IMG/VR virus record: IMGVR_UViG_3300009008_000034
Coordinates: 1 to 64,000 of that record
DNA from: a virus
DNA length: 64,000 bases
Direction: 5' to 3' (one strand)
The notes under the pieces were generated by a model. It had not been told where the DNA came from, did no database searches, and saw only the letters and a list, made by a program, of their open reading frames with translations. Positions 25,001 to 30,284 of this stretch are shown piece by piece (positions within the stretch are counted from its first letter, which is position 1; each line of letters begins with the position of its first letter). Position numbers and translations under genes: made by a program.

Positions 25001-25203
25001 GCCAAATTGTTAAAAAAGTCAGAACACATTTCAACAAACTCTGGTGAGATTTGTGTTTTTGTGTGGGCTATATCTCCGCAATGTATGATATAATCAACCT
25101 TTTCTTCTCTCAAACTTTCATATAGTTTTTCGAAAACTTTTTTATATTCGTAGTGATATTTTAAATTTTTAATATGGGTGTCTGCAATGTGTGCAAATTT
25201 CAT
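22051..25203 (-). CDS. Single-chain SbcD-SbcC (Mre11-Rad50; gp47-gp46) fusion nuclease/ATPase
   Basis: 1050 residues. Residues 1 to about 340 are an Mre11/SbcD phosphoesterase with all metal motifs: Asp8 and His10 (IADTHIKN), Asp44 (HCGDIAH), Asn79-His80-Asp81 (LGNHDGN), His148 (LYHGA) and Asp182/His184 (GDIHK). From about 370 a Rad50/SbcC ATPase begins with Walker A GKNYSGKSS (Lys404). A long coiled coil with an apex near 720 (VPCGSEYSHCKF) follows, then the signature LSLGSGAEKT (about 958) and Walker B IFILDEPGTALDE (Asp992, Glu993). In T4 these are separate proteins, gp47 and gp46, making the recombination end-resection complex. Here they are one open chain with no internal stop. A sigma70-type promoter lies upstream of the preceding small gene. 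Confidence 0.93.
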   Translation of the reverse strand: MKFAHIADTHIKNLKYHYEYKKVFEKLYESLREEKVDYIIHCGDIAHTKTQISPEFVEMCSDFFNNLASIAPTYIILGNHDGNLRNSNRQDALTPIANALDHPELHLLKYSGETKLNENFTINVLSVFDRDNWCHPSDPDSINIALYHGAISNSRTDLGWIMEHGEDDLSIFEGYDFAFLGDIHKTNQILDHDGRCRYPGSTVQQNHGETDDKGFLLWEIDNKDSFTCRHIVLKNPKPFVTIELTPKGRIPSRTKIQDGARLRLVSNNNLPLEKMRKAIDVAKVRFKPESITFLNRAAGQRGNVDELTGELINENLRSIAVQEELISEYLKDYQVEDQTLESIYKLNRKYNTIIESDEEVSRNINWKLNTLEWDNLFNYDEGNKIDFNKLSGIVGIFGKNYSGKSSIIDSVLYTLFNSTSKSERKNLNIINQNKEFGQGKLKLSIGDTEYSISRHSEKYLKKLKGEETLEAKTDVDFSLYDPVMRETQSLNSLSRNETDKHIRKYFGTLDDFLLTSMASQLGSLDFISEGSTRRKEILAKFLDLEIFDKKYKLAKDDIADVKGAIKRLEGCEFDEEILLAAAELRANEELTKKHSNKCHAIKVKIHDSKERINSCEREVDAIPAEIINIDELESSLANSNNTSAGLIADNIKLREKHHNKKQVLEKINAFLSEFDNEELQGKKELLLEKEKQLDNIINDIANQEIKFKNQSKKAELLKEVPCGSEYSHCKFIKDAYVAIDKLKVTEHTCTKLGAGRIKVEKEIAELEPEKLDRYMEKHEKLLRKQEKLETEINTDKLQLEKQEIQNNALELEIQALTEKIEDYYQNKEIIENKGAILKEIDELCAEVDVQALLLQECEEEMLELYKQHGSLEQKKINLQEQKQELSELQEIYSAYDLFMRCMHTSGISYDIIKKKLPVINNEIAKILANIVNFEVFFEDDGKKLKMFIKHPSHDARPLSLGSGAEKTIAAMAIRLALLSVSNLPKGNIFILDEPGTALDENNMEGFVRMLDLIKTHFKIVLLISHLDSLKDCVDMQISIDKQGAYAHVEI

Positions 25204-25454
25204 AGCTTGGTATTCATCCTATGTATTCTCCAAAGACCTGCTCTCATTCTTCGGGTTGCGTCTGTTGAGCCACATACTTCAAATGCAACAAAAATATCAT
25301 TCCACCGTATGTGAATATCGTCATCGCCTAGGCGCTTGTTGGTTCGAACCTCTAGAACATATCCAATTATGCTTCTATTCATCTCTTCGTCCCAACACGT
25401 AATAAGGTCACCAACTCTAAACGGGTGACTTCTTTTTTTAACAATATAATTCAC
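25200..25454 (-). CDS. Small unknown protein, first gene after the promoter
   Basis: 84 residues with a GTG start at 25454. The sequence is beta-rich: HPFRVGDLITCWDEEMNRSI, then IGYVLEVRTNKRLGDDDIHI. The end overlaps the SbcD-SbcC start as ATGA, so the two are translationally coupled. The predicted transcription start of the adjacent promoter lies only a few to about 14 bases upstream, so the messenger would have a very short leader and no clear ribosome site. Fold resembles small SH3-like DNA- or protein-binding modules in outline only; function unknown. Confidence 0.65.
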   Translation of the reverse strand: MNYIVKKRSHPFRVGDLITCWDEEMNRSIIGYVLEVRTNKRLGDDDIHIRWNDIFVAFEVCGSTDATRRMRAGLWRIHRMNTKL

Positions 25455-25462
25455 GCTATAGT

Positions 25463-25491
25463 ATTCTAGTATACATTATAACACATGTCAA
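25463..25491 (-). promoter_or_regulatory. Sigma70-type promoter for the SbcD-SbcC operon
   Basis: On the minus strand TTGACA (25486-25491) is followed after exactly 17 bases by TAGAAT (25463-25468), a near-consensus host housekeeping promoter. An additional extended -10, TGTTATAAT (25475-25483), lies inside the spacer. The site sits in the 38-base gap between the primase stop and the next start and would drive the small gene at 25454, the fusion nuclease and the FmdB-type gene. It is the best host-type promoter I saw in the window and implies early or independent expression of these genes. Confidence 0.78.
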
Positions 25492-25492
25492 G

Positions 25493-26422
25493 CTAAATTT
25501 GCATTATTTCATGCATCATGAGAGAGCCGGCATTAAATAAGACCGCCTCTTGTTTTCTCCTTTCAAATTCTCCCCTCGCCATAGAGCCCACATCTTCTTG
25601 GCCCGAAGTGTCAATTTTATATATTTCAATTCCATATTGAAGCATTGTTTTTATTATTCTAAGTGCCTTTTTCTCCGCATCTTCATCGAGCGCAATGTAT
25701 ATTTTAGAACAATTATTAATTATTTTCGAAAATAAATTGGAATTATCTCTTATGGTGGAGCCTAGAAGGGGAAGAGCGTTGCCTGCAACAACCGCATCAA
25801 ATATGCCCTCCACGATAATTATATCCTGTTTCCAGTCAATGTATAACTCGTTAAAGACTATATCTTTTGATGCAGGGGGGTTTTTGTATTTTGGCCATTC
25901 ATTGGCATAATTGCGAGCAATATAATAATTACAGCGACCATCAATATTAAATGATGGAAAAATAATTCTATTTTTATATTCCCCCTCGTGACAATATCCT
26001 ATTTTCCATTTTAAGATATCTTCTTTAAAAATGTTGCGTTCCTTGAGATACGAGAGTGCGGTGTTTGCAGAGGGGGGCAATTTCTTGTTGCCCAAAAAAA
26101 TAAAACCTTCCGGCAATTCTAGCCACTGTGGTTGTTCTGTTTCTTTTTGGCTTGAAAAAATATTGTCAAACTCTGATATATCAACCGTATTAGAAAGCTT
26201 TCTCCACTCTGCCTTCTGCGAATACGTACCGTATCTATTGACTATTTTTCTAACATTGCCGTGCGAATCACAGACCCAACACTTATATGCATTGATGTCT
26301 AAATTTATACTTAATTTTCTTTTGTGGTGATTGCAGTATGGACAAAAGAAAAGGTGTTCTCCGCCTGAAAAATAATAGCTCCCTAGAACACCTTTGATTA
26401 TTGCTAACTTTTCTTTTTCCAA
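25493..26422 (-). CDS. DnaG-type DNA primase (gp61-like)
   Basis: 309 residues. The N-terminus has a CHC2-like zinc module: FFCPYCNHHKRKLSINLDIN with Cys27 and Cys30, then KCWVCDSHGN with Cys48 and Cys51. The central part (about 120-190) fits the primase N-terminal core (WKIGYCHEGEYKNRIIFPSF). The TOPRIM domain follows with IIIVEGIFDAVVAGN (the metal-binding glutamate) and IYIALDEDAEKKA (the DxD-like acidic pair). It makes RNA primers for lagging-strand synthesis. It overlaps the end of the RuvC-like gene by 19 bases. No helicase domain is fused; a gp41-type helicase must lie elsewhere. Confidence 0.88.
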   Translation of the reverse strand: MEKEKLAIIKGVLGSYYFSGGEHLFFCPYCNHHKRKLSINLDINAYKCWVCDSHGNVRKIVNRYGTYSQKAEWRKLSNTVDISEFDNIFSSQKETEQPQWLELPEGFIFLGNKKLPPSANTALSYLKERNIFKEDILKWKIGYCHEGEYKNRIIFPSFNIDGRCNYYIARNYANEWPKYKNPPASKDIVFNELYIDWKQDIIIVEGIFDAVVAGNALPLLGSTIRDNSNLFSKIINNCSKIYIALDEDAEKKALRIIKTMLQYGIEIYKIDTSGQEDVGSMARGEFERRKQEAVLFNAGSLMMHEIMQI

Positions 26423-26928
26423 AGTTTTAAACCTGCTTTGGCAATTACAACACTATCTGCCATATCATATGAGCCCTTTACAGGGTTTCCGTATTTTGTA
26501 TATGATATACTAAAGTCTTCCTCGTTGTCAAGCAAATATTTTAAAACAATCTCTTTCGATTTTTCACCACGCTTAATGTGAATCCCGCATGCCTTTCTTG
26601 CAGTGGACGCACGAAGCTGACTAGGGCCAGCATTAAAAGTCTCTTTACATATCCACGACACGGCTCCATTAAACCTTTGCAGCTTCGATATGGTTTGGGC
26701 CGAGCTAAACCCCGACTTAAATCCCATCAAGGGCTCCTCAATAAAAACAGCCTTTATTTTAAAGAGTTCTTTGATTGAGCGCAGTCTTTTTTTTATGATA
26801 TATAATTTATCATAAAATGAAGAATTTGGTCTATCGGTTCTCCAAGCCTCACAAAAAATAAGTTTTCCCTCATCGTTGATCACGGACGCACCGGTGATCG
26901 ATGTTGAAACATCAAGTCCTAAAATCAT
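26404..26928 (-). CDS. ruvC: RuvC-like Holliday junction resolvase
   Basis: 174 residues, the normal RuvC length (E. coli 173). The RNase H-fold catalytic set is visible: Asp6 in ILGLDVSTSITG, Glu64/Glu65 in VFIEEPL, and Asp155 and Asp158 in SYDMADSVVIAKAG. QLRASTARKACGI in the middle fits the RuvC DNA-binding region. It would resolve recombination junctions or trim branched DNA before packaging, the job of endonuclease VII (gp49) in T4. It is followed with overlap by the primase gene and preceded by a structural gene only one base away. Confidence 0.88.
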   Translation of the reverse strand: MILGLDVSTSITGASVINDEGKLIFCEAWRTDRPNSSFYDKLYIIKKRLRSIKELFKIKAVFIEEPLMGFKSGFSSAQTISKLQRFNGAVSWICKETFNAGPSQLRASTARKACGIHIKRGEKSKEIVLKYLLDNEEDFSISYTKYGNPVKGSYDMADSVVIAKAGLKLWKKKS

Positions 26929-26929
26929 T

Positions 26930-28126
26930 TTATATATCCAATTTTATTTTAAAAGTATATTCGTCTTTTTCTCTTTTTCTTACTGGTGTGGCTACCTTTG
27001 CGATTCCAATCAAGTTTCTATTTTTATCATACACGCCAATCTTGCTTATAAAAACTTGCTTTTCAAAACTAGCCGAATAGTTATAAAAAGAACTGCTAAT
27101 TGTGTTTTTAATTGCAGCCTTTTTTTCCTCCACAAACAAAGCAGAACTGGTTATTGCACCTGTCATGTGTCCATATTTAACATATGTGGGGTTGTTAGAG
27201 TGGTTTAGCTTCGCGCTTGGGGCGTGAGCCAGCATTGTTAACGTATGAGCATAAGAAGTGCCGCTGAAGGCCATGTGGAAGCTGGCGCTGGGTGCTGCTA
27301 TGTTGCCCGACATAGATTGTCCAAAATATATCCACTTTGGCTCATCATATACGGGCGTTGCTGGTGCAGATGGATTTAAATAATACCAATCTTGATTTGA
27401 TCCGCCCCACGCGTCGGTTGTTGCTGACTCCCGTGACAGCCTCCAGCTTCCTGTCAAAAGAATGAACCCTTCATTATATAATACAACTCCGGCAACCGAG
27501 CCGGTACTAGTACCAGAGACCTCTATAAGTGTGCCATCTCGATTTTTATCTCTTAATTCACCGACTAGTGTTCCTGTTATATAATATTTTAGACTAACAG
27601 AGCCCTTCTTAATATTTGTTCCGTAAAATATAGATGGTATACTCACCAAGCCAACATCTTGTTGATCCTTGTCGCCGGTAATAGACGAAGAGTATATGTA
27701 ATGACTGTTTAGTGGGGTATAGTAATTTAAAGTATTTTTTAAGGCGCTCAACTCTGTGCGCGTAGTGTTTAAAGCGGTGGAAAAGTATAATTTAGACACA
27801 CTAGCAGACAAAGGAAAACTAGCAGACATCACATCGCCATAGTTGCTAGTGTTAAAAGCCGTTGTTGAAACCGTTTTAAACGCCTCTAGGGCGCCGTCCT
27901 TTGTTACAAACGGGTATATTAAATTATCTGTCTCTCTATTGATGTTTAATTCATACAAACTTACATGCCCGTCTTCGGTGTGCAATATATTATCAACATG
28001 TGTGCCGCTTATATTTTGTGCATTATTATAGTATGTCGAGCCACTGTAAATAAAGAATTCGCACTTTGGATACATCTTTATTCTACTAGAATATATATCG
28101 TTATTTAAAAACTTGTAATAAGGCAT
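26930..28126 (-). CDS. Structural protein, paralogue of the next upstream gene
   Basis: 398 residues, beta-rich, serine/threonine/tyrosine-rich. The last 40 residues, with KIGVYDKNRNLIGIAKVATP and EYTFKIKLDI, match the end of the upstream gene (TIGLYSADNDLLAVAKLSEP, EFTLRVRLDY), and the middle has similar GVVLYNEGFILLTGSW versus GLIFYQAGVAVVTAS stretches. The two are tandem paralogues, likely virion surface, fibre or baseplate accessory proteins. The ATG at 28126 has no ribosome site; TATAAT overlaps the start codon and the ATACTATTTAT motif sits just upstream. Family not recognised. Confidence 0.75.
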   Translation of the reverse strand: MPYYKFLNNDIYSSRIKMYPKCEFFIYSGSTYYNNAQNISGTHVDNILHTEDGHVSLYELNINRETDNLIYPFVTKDGALEAFKTVSTTAFNTSNYGDVMSASFPLSASVSKLYFSTALNTTRTELSALKNTLNYYTPLNSHYIYSSSITGDKDQQDVGLVSIPSIFYGTNIKKGSVSLKYYITGTLVGELRDKNRDGTLIEVSGTSTGSVAGVVLYNEGFILLTGSWRLSRESATTDAWGGSNQDWYYLNPSAPATPVYDEPKWIYFGQSMSGNIAAPSASFHMAFSGTSYAHTLTMLAHAPSAKLNHSNNPTYVKYGHMTGAITSSALFVEEKKAAIKNTISSSFYNYSASFEKQVFISKIGVYDKNRNLIGIAKVATPVRKREKDEYTFKIKLDI

Positions 28127-28131
28127 TATAC

Positions 28132-28143
28132 CATAAATAGTAT
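28132..28143 (-). promoter_or_regulatory. ATACTATTTAT motif before the gene at 28126
   Basis: The minus strand reads ATACTATTTATG, the same 11 bases as at 4940-4950. It lies in the 23-base gap between two paralogous structural genes, so close to the ATG that it could not leave much leader sequence. Position in a gap rather than inside genes and the exact repeat make it worth noting; its role is unknown. Confidence 0.25.
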
Positions 28144-28149
28144 TTGAAG

Positions 28150-29289
28150 TTAATAATCTAATCTAACTCTTAGAGTAAATTCGGTTGTTGGATCCTTCTT
28201 CAGCGGCTCGGATAATTTTGCCACCGCTAGTAAATCATTATCTGCTGAATACAATCCTATTGTCGTAACATAACTTACCGGACTATCAGAGCTTTTGTTT
28301 TTAACCTGCATCTTGCTGCTGGAAAGATAAGTTGGATTTGAGCTATAGTTGTAATCGTTGTGGTTCACTCGACAGAAATAAATCGATGAATTTAGCTCTG
28401 TTGTATTATTAAACTGCACACTGTGCAACATATTTCTAACTCCATCGCACGAGGAAGAAATGGCCGAGGCGGACAGGACTGCTGCAATTGAACCCGTGTC
28501 GTATGTTGCGCCCGGGGCCCCGAAAGGCGAAGTCGACAGCATTTGAGTTGCGTGAGCGCCGTTCAATCCAATCCATGTGCTTCCGGAGTGGAAAGCAGAA
28601 GCAGTAACCACTGCCACGCCAGCCTGATAAAATATCAAACCACGTCGATCAACAGTTTTAGTTGCCGCTGTTCTTTGTCGTGCATCAACATCTGCATATA
28701 GAATGCCATATTCGCCAGCGGGGGAATTTGTTCTATAATCATTTGTCGCATTATAATCTTCAAGGATGGTCTTTTGTTCCCAGTTGCTACCACTAATTTC
28801 GGGACATGCGGCGCCGCCGGCTGTTGTTTGTGAGTGCGATAACAAAGTTAATACAAAAGAGCCCTTCTTAATTTCGTCTTTGTGTAGCAGTCTGGAAAAG
28901 TTTATAAACACTACCTCATTCATTACGGTGCCGCCAGTAAGATCACCGTCCTCATCAAAGAGCCTAATGTTTCCATCTTCATCATGACCCATCAACAATT
29001 GGGCCATCTGATTATATATGTTAATTTTTTTGGCATTGTCCGTATTGGCAGAACTAGACAACTTCGAACCAGTAGAATATCCGACAGCGAGATCAAAAAT
29101 ATGATTTGCCGAAGAACTTAAATAAGGGTAATCATATACACTTTGAAACATGCCGTGTGCATAATTTTTTACATTTTCATTATTATATGTTCCGGAAACG
29201 ATTGTGCCCGTTATTGGGATGGCTTCGTGAAGCAATGTTCTTGTTGTTGTTCTGTCATTGTCTAAAAATGCTTTAAATGATGTTGCCAT
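28150..29289 (-). CDS. Structural protein, first of two tandem paralogues
   Basis: 379 residues starting MATSFKAFLDNDRTTTRTLL. Beta-rich with serine-rich loops (SSANHIFDLAVGYSTGSKLS) and a C-terminal TIGLYSADNDLLAVAKLSEP and LRVRLDY that recur in the next gene. It also has VFINFSRLLHKDEIKKGSFV, comparable to the IKKGSVSLKYYITG of its paralogue. It starts three bases after the upstream stop, with AAGGTATAAAAC as a weak ribosome site. No catalytic motif is visible. A tail or baseplate appendage role is likely from context. Confidence 0.75.
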   Translation of the reverse strand: MATSFKAFLDNDRTTTRTLLHEAIPITGTIVSGTYNNENVKNYAHGMFQSVYDYPYLSSSANHIFDLAVGYSTGSKLSSSANTDNAKKINIYNQMAQLLMGHDEDGNIRLFDEDGDLTGGTVMNEVVFINFSRLLHKDEIKKGSFVLTLLSHSQTTAGGAACPEISGSNWEQKTILEDYNATNDYRTNSPAGEYGILYADVDARQRTAATKTVDRRGLIFYQAGVAVVTASAFHSGSTWIGLNGAHATQMLSTSPFGAPGATYDTGSIAAVLSASAISSSCDGVRNMLHSVQFNNTTELNSSIYFCRVNHNDYNYSSNPTYLSSSKMQVKNKSSDSPVSYVTTIGLYSADNDLLAVAKLSEPLKKDPTTEFTLRVRLDY

Positions 29290-29292
29290 GTT

Positions 29293-30228
29293 TTATACCT
29301 TCTTTATGAATCTAACTGGTAGATCTATTCTATATCCTGTTGTGGCGCCAGTAATTCTTATCGTTGAATCAATAGCATTCATTGCGTCACTGCTAGGACT
29401 TACCGTTACCGTGTCGGTGAGTCCTATTTGTTCGAATAAAAACGTGCTAGTGTTCAATTCGATGGACGCCTTAATTTTAAACTGAAGTCTTGTGCCACGT
29501 GGCCCAGTGATGACTTCATTTTTGGCCTTTTGATCTCCGGTGCCACCAATTATTTTTTTCTTTTCGGGCCACGTATCCAAGACCAAATCGGTATTAACCC
29601 CGAGAGAAACAAAGTAGCTGGCTATTTGGTCGTCATCGATATATGAAACTGCCTGTGGCGCGCCGGCAAGGTTTGTTAATTGGCCTAGCCGATTGTCCAT
29701 TTCAATAATGTATTGCCTTTCTACCAAATCTGCATCTAGGTCAAACTTTGCCGAGATGTCTCCTGTGTGCAGGCCTTGATCAATCGTGATGCCGGCATCA
29801 AACGCAGCAGGGTTCGCACCAAATATGATTCCGTTGCTAGAGTTGGCATCGCTTAAACTGTTCTCTGTGTCGTCGTCGACGGCAATTACATATGGGCCAG
29901 AGCTGTGTTGTGCGCTTTGGTGATTCGCATTTATCTTCATGATTGGCAAATATAATAAATTGGTTCTAGGGATTGAAATCAACTTTGATTTCATGACACT
30001 AGTGTTGTTTGTTAGTGCCTCTATAATCGGTGTTTGTAAAATTTCTAAATCATAATAAGCGCTACCGGAAGCGTGTCCCTTATTATAGCTTCCGTAATTA
30101 ATTTCATCATCGGCTAGCGCAAATTTTACAATTTTAAAAGAGCCGTCGCCCCGAGATAGCCTCTGTCTTCCTGAATCTGTTAAAACGGCGTCTAAAATAA
30201 TATCACCAGAGTTGTCTAAAAATGCCAT
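29293..30228 (-). CDS. Structural protein with N-terminal LTxxGRxxL domain
   Basis: 311 residues starting MAFLDNSGDIILDAVLTDSG. The first 50 residues contain LTDSGRQRLSRGDGSFKIVK and ALADDEINYGSY, which aligns with the start of the protein encoded at 36976-37992 (LTRFGRSLLAEGKLSPVYYA, FFDDDVVYDSEY). The rest is beta-rich and ends TGYRIDLPVRFIKKV. This family is frequent in tail regions of marine T4-like phages, where the function is not known. It is preceded by AAAAGGAGC and a 56-base gap and followed three bases later by the next structural gene. Confidence 0.75.
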   Translation of the reverse strand: MAFLDNSGDIILDAVLTDSGRQRLSRGDGSFKIVKFALADDEINYGSYNKGHASGSAYYDLEILQTPIIEALTNNTSVMKSKLISIPRTNLLYLPIMKINANHQSAQHSSGPYVIAVDDDTENSLSDANSSNGIIFGANPAAFDAGITIDQGLHTGDISAKFDLDADLVERQYIIEMDNRLGQLTNLAGAPQAVSYIDDDQIASYFVSLGVNTDLVLDTWPEKKKIIGGTGDQKAKNEVITGPRGTRLQFKIKASIELNTSTFLFEQIGLTDTVTVSPSSDAMNAIDSTIRITGATTGYRIDLPVRFIKKV

Positions 30229-30284
30229 TGTTTAGCTCCTTTTCCTTATAATTAGTATCAAATTTTTCTTTTTTATTGTTTTTA

